From assembly GCA_028752905.1 (NCBI GenBank), contig JAQNBH010000014.1, positions 30,900,276 through 30,964,275 on the forward strand: a stretch of DNA of 64,000 bases, read 5' to 3'. Origin of the DNA: Cladorhizidae sp. MBARI D1340-BT2 (Eukaryota > Porifera > Demospongiae > Poecilosclerida > Cladorhizidae). The translations under genes and the position numbers were made by a program. The notes under the pieces were generated by a model. It had not been told where the DNA came from and did no database searches. It saw only the letters and a list, made by a program, of their open reading frames with translations. Within the stretch, counting starts at the first letter, position 1, and the number at the start of each line of letters is the position of its first letter. Shown in pieces: positions 42,950 to 53,399 of this stretch.

Positions 42950-43850
42950 ATCCAAATGCTAAGAGTTCATCAGGTCTGAGAATGCCATCCTCATCTAAAT
43001 CGATCAAGTCAATCTCATCACAACTTTCAAGAACTGCATCTTCATCAGACTTTGGCTGCATAAATCTTTATGAGCCTAGCTATCTCTGGTATACAATTCA
43101 CATATGTTATAATTGTACTTTTGAAAGAACTATTAAAGTGATCCATAGATTGAAGAACATATTTAAAAAAGAAGAGAAGAATAGGCCTGGTTAGAGGAGT
43201 CTGAAGTCTCTTCAAACTACCCTAGCTGTTTGTTCAGTAGAAGAAAGGAAGTGTGATATAAGATCATTAAGAATATGTGATGGAAGTAGTGATAAATGTT
43301 GATAAAGAGTGATCAACATCTAATGCAAGAGTATATAGTCATTCCACCCTTGATGCAGAGATCAGTAAGTTGACATATGCACCCAATGTCATAAAGAGAT
43401 GGATTCTCCCTTTATATATGCTTCTGAATACTAGAACTTGACACTTTCATAACAGTGGCTGTGTCTGTCGTAAAGGCCATGGCTGTCCTGAAGTCCAGAT
43501 TGTATTTCTCAAGGCACTCCTTCAAGTTAATAAAAAGGGTACCGGCTGTGCCTATATTTACCACAGGCATGTCTAATTACCTTGTTTTTCCATTCCCTAC
43601 TACTGAGCCAAGGAATCAGTCAAGAATAATGCTGTCTATATCATTTCACTCATCCATCATGATTGAGAATGGATTGGACATACTTTTCAGAGCCATTCCA
43701 TGATAATGAGCTATGAATTTGGTTCTCCCCAAAACAGTTTGTTTGGTAGTTTGAGGACAGCTTCTACACAATGCCGATATGCTTGTGAGTTTAATGTGTG
43801 GTCTAAGTGAGCTGCATGCATCAAAATGATTAAATTTTGCCAAATATTTG
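42950..43850 (-). pseudogene. hAT-D transposase fragment, copy 3
   Basis: Homologue of 14,830-15,600. FNHFDACSSLRPHIKLTSI through MALKSMSNPFSIMMDE is open (43,843-43,646), followed by MPVVNIGTAGTLF and LKECLEKYNLDF (about 43,575-43,480), a degraded middle, and a better preserved C-terminal acidic tail with IDLIDLDEDGILRPDE (about 43,010-42,966). The tail contains a sequence fitting the EF-hand loop pattern. It is truncated relative to a full hAT protein. Confidence 0.6.
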
Positions 43851-44349
43851 GATATTTTGAAGCTCCCACATACTGTACATTGACTCTCGAGTGTATCAGC
43901 ACCTCACAGTTGTGTAGGTTTTGTCTTCCACCCACCAACTGACCACATGCACCTTGCCTTCAGCACTTCATTGCACATACAAACCATATCATTGTGCGTT
44001 CTGAACAGAATGTGAGATGTTTAACATAATAAATGTCATTTTGACAGCAAATTGAATACCTTCAACACACCATTCGCATGTAGTATGGACTTCTCCACCG
44101 TTGCCTTTCTTCTAGGCTGGCTATATATGAGTCTGTAGATACAAACAAGCAAAAATCTCTTCTCGGCATTTTGGAATTTTTTTAAAATCGTTTTCAGCTG
44201 ATGCCATCAGCAATAAAAATAAAACAAATCAGATATGAAAGAAATAAAACAAAATTATTGATATAACTTACATAGATTCATCACTTTCATAAGAAAAAGT
44301 TTTAAATCATTATTAAGTGACATACATCTTGGCCTCCTGTTAGCAAATA

Positions 44350-45116
44350 TATAGCTACATCTATATTTATGTCAATAGCTACATCTTTATTTATGACAAT
44401 AGCTACATCTTTATTTATGTCAGTAGCTTCCTCTTTATTTCTGTCAGTAGCTTCATCTTTATTTATGTCAATAGCTACCTCTTTATTTATGTCAATAGCT
44501 ACATCTTTATTTATGTCAGTAGCTACATCTTTATTTATGTCAATAGCTTTCATCTTTATTTATGTCAACAGCTACATCTTTATTTATGTCAATAGCTACA
44601 TCTTTATATATGTCAATAGCCACATCTTTATTTATATCAATAGCTACATCTTTATATATGTCAATAGTTATTTCTGTATGTAGTTTCATCTTTATTTATG
44701 TCAATAGCTACATCTTTATTTATGTCAGTAGCTTCATCTTTATTTCTGTCAGTAGCTTCATCTTTATTTATGACAATAGCTACATATCTATAGCTACATC
44801 TTTATTTATGTCAGTAGCTACATCTCAATAGCTTCATCTTTATTTCTGGTAGCTTCATCTTTATTTATTTCAATAGCTACATCTTTATTTATGTCAGTAG
44901 CTTCATCTTTATTTCTGTCAGTAGCTTCATCTTTATTTATGTCTATAGCTACATCTTCAATAGCTACATCTTTATTTATGTCAATAGCTTCATCTTTATT
45001 TATGTCACTAGCTACATCTTTATTTATGTCAATAGCTACATCTTTATATGTCAATAGCTACATCTTTATTTATATCAATAGCTACATCTTTATTTATGTC
45101 AATAGCTACATCTAAT
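44350..45116. repeat. 24-bp minisatellite, about 31 units (copy 3)
   Basis: Same unit as 830-1,606. Here long stretches stay open on the minus strand: 44,553-44,302 and 45,054-44,818 read DINKDVAI with variants DINKEVAI, DRNKEEAT and DINKDEAI. Many substitutions and several indels keep the frame. The plus strand is also open (SIATSLFM repeats), which follows automatically from a stop-free 24-bp unit. Confidence 0.95.
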
Positions 45117-46822
45117 AGTATATGAACATAGTATCAAACATGTTGTCTTTCTCACCCATTGTTGAGGTCAAAGGTGATTTGATATATTTTAGTGACAAGT
45201 TACTTTGCTCAACAAAAGCACTGGTCCCAGGAATAAAAAGTAGTATGCAAAATAGCGGTAAAGTTTGGATATCATTTCTTCTAATGTCTTGTTGTCAAGC
45301 CAAAGCCTCCACCATAGTTGGACTTCTTCTACTAGACACAGGATGCTAGGTAAGTATTTTTCAAATTAGGCAGTAATTTTGCCAACACTTTTATTTGTTA
45401 GTTGTGACTAGTCACTAGGAATAAATGCCAAACCCATTGTTATAACTTTGTTGAAGTGACAAAATCAAGATCATAATTCAGAAATCAAGTTTTCCTGATA
45501 AATGAACAAAATGAGCTTACCTCCATTATTCATATGCAGCTTCACCACTAACATTAGTTCGTATTGTTTGCTTGGCACATCTACGAGGCACATAAATTTG
45601 AATGTTTGCTTCTTCAGTCATTGCAAGCACACTCCCTTACATATTGGGAAAAGATTTCTCAGGTGCTTTTTTCATATCTTTGAATAAATCCAAAATACCT
45701 TGAATCTGCTGGATGCTCCAAACTTGATTGAAGCACACTTGCAAGTGATGATGTAAAGTCAAAAAATATCTGGCTCACTGAAAGGAAACAATGCACATAT
45801 ATGATGAAATACTTAACTGACATAAGAGCTTCAGTTACTGTTTTGCTATCCCACTGGATGTCAGAATTCTGTCTTGAATGAATGTCACATAGACATTCAA
45901 GCAAAGGTACATATATTACCAGAAAGTCCAAACAAAGATGTGCATCTTTCAACCCAGCCTATTGCACAAAGCAACTTAACTTTCTTGATTGGAATCAAAT
46001 TTTCAGTTCTGATTAAGTTGTAGTTCTCTATATGCTTTTCTAAATAATACCTTTGCCTTTTTGGTGTTTATAAAAAGATTTCTAGCTGAGTGATTGTAGA
46101 TAGTATACAATGTATTTCTGGTAATGGTGATGCTTTTGGGAGAGCTAGATTAAAATCATGGCTAAAAAAATTGAAGTAAGGATCTTTAGGAGCAAACTTC
46201 ATGAAATCTGCTGCACAACCATTTTAGTACCTGGTGATATTCCCAGCATCATCATAAGATTGTGCTCGGCAGTTTTCAGCCTTTAAGTTCAGACGTCTCT
46301 GAATTTTAATCATGTCAGAGCACAATGCTTCCCCAGTAATTCATTCACAAGCTTGTTGGTTACCTCATCAGCTTCAACTCCATTTAATTAAGGATCAATT
46401 TTCCTGATTATTTCTTTCTCTTATGATCTCACTTTGCATAAAATCCCTCATGCAAAACAGAAGCTCATTCTGTGTGGTGTTTGAAACATATTAGCATTGC
46501 AAGCATATATTATAAGTGTTCCTTTAAATCGACATCCCCAGCATCTCCATATAAAAAAGTTGATCATGATTGATTGCCTGGATTCAAAGAAATCTCTTCT
46601 TCCCTGTGACCACGTAATACAATTCCTTGTCTCCCACAAAATTCAACAGACTTAATTATAAATTCTCAAATTTTCTGATTGTTCCCCATTCTTCTTGCAG
46701 TTTTCTCAGATATCCAACTGGATGAGCATTCACATGTTTGAATAAATGCTTTAAGAGGAGCTTCTGAGATTTTATTGTACTCAAGGCTAGAGTATGCTTG
46801 CAAATCAATTTGTGCATCTTAA

Positions 46823-46895
46823 ATTCACCTTATCAATAATATTTTATTCACTTGACATTTCAAATTAATGCTCTAATCTTCATCAGGAATAATCT
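46823..46895 (-). repeat. CTGATGA dispersed repeat, truncated copy
   Basis: The minus strand reads ATTCCTGATGAAGATTAGAGC then TTTGAAATGTCAAGTG and ATTGATAAGGTGAATTT in pieces. It is shorter and more diverged than the copies at 6,841 and 37,600, and is inserted in the hAT-C copy 3 sequence. Confidence 0.55.
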
Positions 46896-47259
46896 TTCCA
46901 ATTTTTGTAAGCTTTGGTAATCAACAATGATGCTCTTTGCCCATGTACAGGTCTGACAGGAAAAAGCACACATGATAGGCAATAGATTCCATCCTCCTTA
47001 GTGGAATAAAAAATAAATGGGTAGATTTTAAACCCTAATACCATAGAAATAGTTTTTACCTTATCTGAAAATTTAAAAATTTTGTCAGGGCATCTCTCTT
47101 GTACTAAGAATTATCTGGTAAGCTAGCATATTCCTAATATCAATAGACTCACCCACAAGCTCTGGCCTCACTAATAACATTTTGAACTGTATCTGTAGAA
47201 ATATCTCCATTTGAGTCTGAATTGTCATCTGCTGAAGGGTCATCATCAGGTTTCAGTCT

Positions 47260-48927
47260 CAAAGGGACAAAGAAATCAGTTTATAAGTCTCCTAATGCAC
47301 TATAGCAGCTGTTAATCTCATCTGTAGCTATGTCAAAATCGGGTTAGTTGATTATAACTAGCAATAATAACCACCATCATGTACTAAGTTATAAGTGCTG
47401 ATTATGACACACTTTTGGTGTAATTAACACTATAGTTTTATACGGTGTATTAGACAGAGACAGCATTAATCATACTAATAAAAAGTAACAAATTTAGGGA
47501 TGGGGGAGGGAGAGCTGGGGCCCCTTCTGGATCTGCACATGCAGCTAGAAAAGGATGCAGTAGGTATCCTACTGCCAATGTAATTTATAGTAACCAGCAA
47601 CAATTCTGTCTGTAGAGCTGGAGTCTAGCCATAATCCTTTGCAAAGCCAGAGAGACATGTATGTGCTGAGGTATCTCCTTAGAAGGGTAACCATGTGATA
47701 CATGCTATTCTTAGTAGGTTTCCCTTAACAAATTGCTACATTACAAAGTGTTTGGCACTCCTTTTCTAGTGAGTGCTAATTGTTTATGTTGTCTGAAGTA
47801 ATCAGCTGACACATCTTTTAGCACTCAACTTTATGCTAAGTTTTTAGTAATGAGTATACACTAGCATGTGTAATTTTGATAGGTGTCAATATATTGGTGC
47901 ATAGCTGATTGACCACCAACTTTAATTGTGGTTTTTTTAAATATTTTTTGGGTCAAGAATAATCATGTCAAATTTTGACAGGTGTCAATATATTGGTGCA
48001 TAGCTGATTGACCACCAACTTTATTTGTGGGTTTTTAAAATATTTTTTGGGTCAAGAATAATCATGTCAAACTATCAGCGAAAGTTGTTGGTTTAAGATC
48101 AGCTCAATTGAGGTAAGAAAATAAAAGAAGCTATGCTTTGCTATGTTGCTCTAGCAACAAAACATAGAATAGTAGTCCATCCAGGCACAGATCCTCTCTC
48201 AAGAGGAAAGTGATTCAGAGTGATTCCAGGTAAGCATAGATCTCTGTGCAGCAGAAGGGCTTGCAAAAACTGCAGAAAATGCCTGGAAGATATAATTTAT
48301 GACGGCGGAAGCTATTGTTCATTTTTACTACTCCCCCTCAAGCCAGAAGTCAAGCTTAATAATATTGAAAGGGCAGTCTAATGGGCATGTGCAAGAAAAA
48401 TCAAGTATTTATTGGCCATTAAAAAAAAATAAAAAAATTGTGAACGATGTCCGAGTTTGTGTCTGCAGGCACTTATGGCAGTAAATTAGTTAAAGACCAC
48501 CACCACCAACTACAACCACTTAAGCAATAAAATGGGTAGGTGCTATACCACCACCCCTCCCCCAACACCACCCTTGCAATTTAGTAAAGGTGGTCAGCAA
48601 AGCAGAATTATATATGAAATATTGGTGCAATATAGTCAGCAGGTTTACTGTTTCCTTTCCAAATGATGAAATGCATCTGAAGTGGAGCAGGTATTCTGCT
48701 ACTTAGCCAGTGATAATCACATTATATTACATGCCCTCAGGCGAGTGGTCACATGTGGAGGAGATTTGTTATGTTCAGCGCTAGGGTTAGGACCTGCTAC
48801 GGTGTGATATAGTGTTGAGCCTTTTTGGTAGGGCTGCACCCATGGAGTTGGTCAGGGCTTGTTTTGAGGGATCCATGAAGATGTCTTCCTTTTATAACAA
48901 TGACTAAGGCGAATTAAGTCACACAAA
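47260..48927. other. Spacer of block copy 3, with dispersed repeat
   Basis: Homologous to 2,760-4,330 in copy 1. It contains a local tandem duplication of about 110 bp (AATTTTGA-AGGTGTCAATATATTGGTGCATAGC at 47,873 and 47,975) absent from copy 1, and a copy of the dispersed repeat at 48,090-48,340 with single GATTCCAGGTAAGCATAG. No gene is seen. Confidence 0.5.
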
Positions 48928-48974
48928 CAGGGAACAAGCTCTGTCCTAACTGCAGGGCTGGAAACCCACGGCCA
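48928..48974 (+). pseudogene. 47-bp TRAF RING remnant
   Basis: Encodes GNKLCPNCRAGNP, identical in type to the end of the RING exon of TRAF A and C. To the left, block sequence equivalent to about 18,705 joins directly, so the promoter and first two thirds of the exon were deleted. To the right, Gypsy-2 gag-type sequence follows. This is the last trace of the plus-strand TRAF gene of block copy 3. Confidence 0.75.
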
Positions 48975-48984
48975 GTTTTGGAAC

Positions 48985-49258
48985 AAAAGCAGGCCTAATG
49001 GGGTTTCATACATCCATGCCCTCACAAAATGGTCAAGACTGTTGAAGAGATACACAGCAGGTGCTGAGATGAAGCGGAAGTCCTGGACTTGATCAACAAG
49101 GAGAAGGTACTGCAAGAGTTACCACCAGTAGTAGCATCCCATGTCAGGGACAAAACCCCGGACACGGCACAGCGAGCAGCAAGGCTCGCTGACCTTTTCT
49201 TCGAAGACAGGCCCAGCTACCCAGACTATCCTAGATGGAACAAAGTACGGCTGGGACC
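48985..49258 (+). pseudogene. Gag fragment of Gypsy-2 (SCAN-like)
   Basis: The plus-strand frame reads LDLINKEKVLQELPPVVASH then VRDKTPDTAQRAARLADLFF, the pattern of the SCAN-like gag segment of Ty3/gypsy elements (a leucine-rich helix, then a K-P-x-T and A-A-x-L-A-D motif). It is broken off at about 49,258, where minus-strand Gypsy-3 sequence begins. The orientation agrees with the protease, integrase and RT parts at 52,840-60,660. Confidence 0.6.
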
Positions 49259-50440
49259 GGAGAATTCCACGCTTTCAAGCCATTTACGTGGAATGTTCTG
49301 AACCGTTTAGGTCCTGAACCAAAGTCCACTTGATACGTCACATCGGTTAGTTGTTTGGTAATGACCATTGGACCTCTCCATTCACTTTGTAATTTTTGTA
49401 GCCATTTGGGTTGGAAGACCAACACATAATCCCCCACTTGGAAGCTTCTTTCCTTCGCCCGGATATCGTGAAAGTGTTTGTGTTGCCATTTGGCTTCCAC
49501 CTCATTCTTCCCAGCTATTTCCTGTGCGGTTTCTAGCTTTCCTCTCAATAACCGAAGATACTCGATGACTTCGATCTCCTGCTCATCCTGTTGCTCTCTC
49601 CAATATCGTGAGAGCTCATCTAGGGATGTCCTCATCCTCTTTCCGTACACCAGTTCGAACGTGGAATACCCTGTTGAACTATGGACTGTCCCACGATAAG
49701 CCCATAGCACAAAAGGTATGCACTTATCCCAGTCGCTCTCACACTTCTGTGTCAATTTCTTTAACAAGCATTTGTGGGTGGAATTAAATCGCTCCACCAT
49801 ACCATCCATCTGGGGATGGTATGGGGACGTCTTGATTTGTTGGATACCTAATAGCTTGCAAAACTGGGTCATAGTTCGAGACACAAAATTGCTCCCGTTG
49901 TCTGATAATATTTCCTGAGGAATCCCCAACCTTGCTGTTAGTTCCAACAAACACTCTATGATAGACTCGGTTGTGGTATTCTTTAAAGGGAATGCTTCGG
50001 GCCATTTTGTGGTGTAATCCATTACCACGAGAATGAATTTATGCCCTACCTTAGTATGTTTAAGGGGCCTAAAAATGTCCATCGTTACCCTCTTAAATGG
50101 AATGCCAATCACTGGTAAGGAATGTAGGGGTGCCCTCCAGTAGCTGGGGCTGCCCGTTGGCAGGTAGGACAGGATGCACACATATCTCTCACCTCCTTTG
50201 TTAGGTTCGGCCAGTCCATGGATCGTCTTATCGTCTCGAGCGTCCTGTCAAGCCCGAAGTGCCCGGCTGTGAGGGAATTATGGGCCATCCTCAATATTTC
50301 CGTCCGACACTCTCGAGGTACCATGATTATGTTCTCTCCTGGGGATGTGTACGACTTACGCATCAAGATGCCATCTTTCCACAGGTAGACACCGTCTTCC
50401 TGTTCCACTTGTCATCTTATCTTCTCCAACGTGGGATCCG
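49231..50440 (-). pseudogene. Gypsy-3 integrase, nearly intact
   Basis: The zinc-binding H2C2 domain (MAHNSLTAGHFG, then CASCPTCQ) lies at 50,408-50,120, preceded by one in-frame TGA (about 50,411) that separates it from the linker. A frameshift near 50,130 leads to the long frame 50,181-49,231. That frame carries the catalytic triad in TMDIFRPL, LSDNGSNF and DGMVERFN, then a helical segment, and a C-terminal SH3/GPY-type segment (WRGPMVITKQLTDVTYQVDF, then FHVNGLKAWN). All three acidic residues are kept. Family role: it inserts retroelement cDNA into host DNA. Confidence 0.85.
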
Positions 50441-51580
50441 TGAGTTGTAGAGTACGGAGTTGGGTTGGGCTGACTTTGTCCGGCAACAGGGAAGCTTGTA
50501 CTTCCTCCTGTATCTCTGTCTTCGTTGCTGCTGTCTCTGGGGGTTGGAAGATCTCTTCATCGAACTCGAAGGGCATCCCCAATTCCGGTTCGGACTCCAC
50601 CGAATCCTCTCCCTCTCTCACCTCATGGTCAGAGAGCACAACACCCTGCTCTGTTTGTTGAGTCAGTGTTTGTTCCTCCTTAGTGGCCTCCTCTCGTTCT
50701 TGAGCTCTGGTGGTCACCAAGCCTTGTTCCAGACCATCATGTGCCTTGTGGTCTGCCTCTTCCGGCTCTCTTTGCAACAAGAGCTCCTTAAGATTTGGGA
50801 CATCCTGTCCCACCAGTATATCTACTGGCAGATGGGGAGACACTCCCACTGTCAGCTGATATTGCTGGTCAAAGTAACCTCTGCCGCAGGAAACCAGGTC
50901 TTGGATGCACTGGCAGTTGTGTAGGGGAGACTCCACCCCAGTCTCTGACTTCTAGGTATGCAACGGGCATGTACCAGTGATTTTGTACATCCAGTATCCA
51001 GCCATACCTTGATGTTCCGACCATTCAGCTGGGCCTCTCTGGTCCACTGATTGTTGATCGTTTCCTGATTCGGGTCACAACCAATCTGGGCTTTCTCGAA
51101 CTTCACCCGGCAATCACGTCTCATATGTCCCAACTGGTTGCATCTGAAACAGCGCACCTCAGATGGATCCTTAGTAGGTGGATTTCCTTGAGCTCCACCC
51201 CTTTGGTTTCCTCTCTGATTATACTCGGTTTCATCGCTCCTTCTTGTCCAAGGTTGCCCTGTGTATGTCCCCACCTGATGAGTAGGCTGCCCTCCTGATG
51301 GTCGATTCGCCCCCACCTGATGAGTTGATCGCCCTCCTGCTTCTCTTCGTGAGAACGATTGGTTGGATAGATGCCACACAATTGCTTCACACAGATCCTC
51401 ATGGGTATCATGATCTAGATTCCTCATTTGGGATTCGAGCCATTTAGGAAGCTTACTCAAAGTCAGCTCAATCAGCATTGCAGTCCGGGTATCTCTGTTG
51501 TTGGACTGTATCCATTGGTCAAACGACTGACGATATGATCTCAACCAGGCATCTGGGTTGGTCAGATCCATTGTCTGCAA
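50412..51580 (-). pseudogene. Gypsy-3 gag C-terminus, zinc knuckle, protease, linker
   Basis: The frame 51,580-50,852 includes the gag helical region (LTNPDAWLRSYRQSFDQW), a CCHC zinc knuckle CFRCNQLGHMRRDC (about 51,150-51,110) and the retropepsin active site VWLDTGCTKSLVH (about 51,010-50,970). A frameshift near 50,870 moves to the frame 50,936-50,412, which carries the rest of the protease (PVDILVGQDVPNL), a Glu-rich linker, and TQLRTLQLTDPTLEKIR immediately before integrase. Confidence 0.8.
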
Positions 51581-52093
51581 ATACCTTCCTCCGGTACGTC
51601 TCGGTGGATACTTGGTATTGAGCCAGCAATGTTGCCTTTACCTCGTCATAGTCTTCCTGCTGGTCGGCCATCAGTCGCGATATACTGCCATCATGCCCGC
51701 TCCTGTCAGTGCTCCTCGGAGATACAAAGCCCACCTTGTTTGTGGCCACTCCCCGGCTCTGTCAAAGGTGTCCAGGAATGCACCCATGTCATCCGAGCCC
51801 TCCTGGAACTTTTGAAGTAAGAGTTTCAGTTTGGGAATCGTCGGTTCTGCTCTCTCTGCTCTCCCTGTCTCTCTTAATAGTTCGCACAACCGTGTGTGCT
51901 GCTCGGCTGCCCTTCTGTCTTCCCTCTCTGCTCTCTGCTGGTCCATTTGTATCATTTGCGCCATCATGTCTGCCACTGCGGTGGAGGAGTCCACGTTTCT
52001 CTCGTGGTGACGGGAACAAGTCTGGTGTGGAAGCTCCGGTGTCTCCGCTGAGTGGGTATGACGGGTTCGACGTTCCCTCGTTTCATCGGTCAT
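51519..52093 (-). pseudogene. Gypsy-3 gag N-terminal region
   Basis: The first plausible ATG is at 52,093 (MTDETRERRTRH). A coiled-coil-like region rich in Q, E and R follows (MMAQMIQMDQQRAEREDRRA), then the PKLKLLLQKFQEGSDDMGAFLDTF segment typical of this gag type. Two frameshifts (near 51,700 and 51,560) separate it from the downstream frame. The leader between the LTR and ATG is about 200 bp. Confidence 0.7.
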
Positions 52094-52314
52094 CGTCGGT
52101 TGAATAGTATCACCCAAACGATCAAACAACAGAAAACTAAAACTAACAGACTAGCTCGAACTCCAAGGTCGTAATCACCCGAGTTGTTCCCAACTAGCTA
52201 TTGCACAAATCAAAAAATTAAAGAGAGAAAAAAAGAAGGAAAAAAACACAACAGAATAAATTCTCGATACCTAGGATTCTCCTTTGCTACGGAGATCCCA
52301 CCGCTGCCACCAGT

Positions 52315-52815
52315 TGTCAGTGATTTCTTTCTAAGGTTATACCTTAAGCCTTGCTTTGGGTTTATGCTAACCTTCGATCAACCACTGATGATGCCTATAA
52401 CCTCGTTATAGACCACTTTGCTAGCAATCTCTCTCTCTCTCTCCTAGTTTATATAGGCAAACTCACATAACAACTTGATCACAACTGTTATACACTCTTT
52501 AGAAATATATCTAGGACACAATCATACAATAAAGTCTTTCTACACAGTTCTCCTTTTCTATCCAACCCTCCTCCCTGTTCGAGCAGTTCCTTTTATAATT
52601 TACTAGCTGTTTCTTCTAGGCACACCTCCCCAGTGACCAATCCGATCCCTTGCTGTCCATGTGTGTGTCTATGGAAGACTCTGGAAGGTGAGTTGAATAT
52701 ACGATGTCTTGTGGTTGTGTAGTTGTTCTTGTAACCGGATGTATGTCTTGATCGAGTTGCACAGGCTGGCGTGTGGGCAGCTGTTCCATGGTGTTTGTCA
52801 GAAATGTTTCTGACA
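52315..52815 (-). mobile_element. 5' LTR of Gypsy-3 with primer-binding site
   Basis: Reading minus, it starts with the perfect palindrome TGTCAGAAACATTTCTGACA (52,815-52,796) and ends CACTGACA at 52,315, 501 bp in all. Two bases later comes TGGTGGCAGCGGTGGGAT (52,312-52,295), a good tRNA primer-binding site candidate, then gag. An AG/CT-rich run (GAGAGAGAGAG) lies at 52,425-52,443. No partner 3' LTR is present. Confidence 0.8.
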
Positions 52816-52839
52816 ACGACTACCCAACCACTATTGTCA

Positions 52840-53349
52840 AACTAAAGATAGGAAGATAAGAAATAGAGCAAGAGTTGTTGGTTGCCATCTGGAAGGAACT
52901 CTGCTCTACTGGGCAAGGACTTGCTCTTCTTTGACCAACTCCTCGGGGAGATAGCAGACACTGCTAAGACACTGAAGAATGAGGCAGTACAAGTGCAAGC
53001 TGTTTTGACAAGGATCCACACAAAGAAGTTGGCCGAGCAGAAGGAACAAGATGACAGAGACACCAGCTTATCAGGAGCTACCCCCAAACCAGTAGAAGAG
53101 CTACCTTCTACCCTTACTGATAGAGATCTGGATGAGGAAGAAGAATGCTTGCTGGAGGACTTGGTAAACCTAGATGAGGAACTCTTTGGAGAAGCTGGAC
53201 TAATCAAGAAAAAGAAGACGAGGTCCCAGGAGCGTGACCAAGCTAAGAATTACCAGACTACCCCAGACAATGTAGACCGGATGGAGAACTTCAACATCCA
53301 GAAGCTCATCGATGAGCAGCAGAAAGACCAGACCTTGAAATCACTGTGA
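52840..53349 (+). pseudogene. Gypsy-2 protease end and linker
   Basis: The frame begins with PSGRNSALLGKDLLFFDQLL, whose ALLGKDLL matches the I-L-G-x-D motif near the end of retropepsins. It continues as a charged linker (DRDLDEEEECLLEDLVNLDE, KKKKTRSQERDQAK) ending MENFNIQKLIDEQQKDQTLK, the segment that normally precedes the integrase zinc finger. The retropepsin D-T/S-G part is absent, presumably lost at the Gypsy-3 junction. Confidence 0.6.
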
Positions 53350-53399
53350 GATCAGGCAAACTCAGAAGACTCTGACTCTCCCTACCTGATTGAAGAGGG

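Larger units (their letters stand above)
44290..47260 (-). pseudogene. hAT-C transposase relic, copy 3
   Basis: The most complete order of parts: an acidic N-terminal tail (DDDPSADDNSDSNGDIS, about 47,250-47,190); DUF4371 (LRGHREEEISLN and TQNELLFCMRDFM, about 46,620-46,430); the damaged Y-D-G/A-G region (about 46,260-46,150); LDFLVIYVPLLECLCDIHSR and ITVTEAL-like helices (45,952-45,800); the ADEYWR region; a dimerisation-domain remnant near 45,210-45,150; the octapeptide array (45,116-44,350); and the tail LLTGGQDVCHLIMI (about 44,345-44,302). Multiple stops and frameshifts. A CTGATGA-type repeat copy lies within it at 46,823-46,895. Confidence 0.75.
39184..48975. repeat. Duplicated block, copy 3
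   Basis: Same order as copy 2: TRAF upstream region, hAT-D relic, hAT-C relic with a large 24-bp array, spacer, and a plus-strand TRAF remnant at its right edge. It is interrupted by a Tc1-like element (39,945-42,676). It lacks the solo LTR of copy 2 (GATGATGTAAAGTCAAAAA intact at about 45,749). Its distal TRAF gene has been reduced to 47 bp by deletion and by the adjacent Gypsy-2. Confidence 0.8.
49258..52815 (-). mobile_element. Gypsy-3: LTR-gag-protease-integrase, 3' truncated
   Basis: Minus-strand Ty3/gypsy element with 5' LTR 52,815-52,315, a primer-binding site, gag, zinc knuckle, retropepsin, then integrase directly, with no RT between protease and integrase. The element stops just after the integrase C-terminus, so RT, RNase H and 3' LTR are missing. 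In Gypsy-1 and Gypsy-2 the RT follows integrase, so the missing part would lie beyond the break. It probably inserted into the gag region of Gypsy-2 and then lost its 3' end in a deletion. Confidence 0.8.

Noticed and set aside
44369..45115. Plus-strand SIATSLFM repeat proteins that look like membrane proteins
   Set aside because: A stop-free 24-bp repeat is open on both strands; only the minus strand is continuous with hAT transposase coding sequence.
49258..52815. An endogenous retrovirus with envelope
   Set aside because: No env-like frame was seen in any of the three elements; only gag, protease, integrase and RT/RNase H pieces are present.
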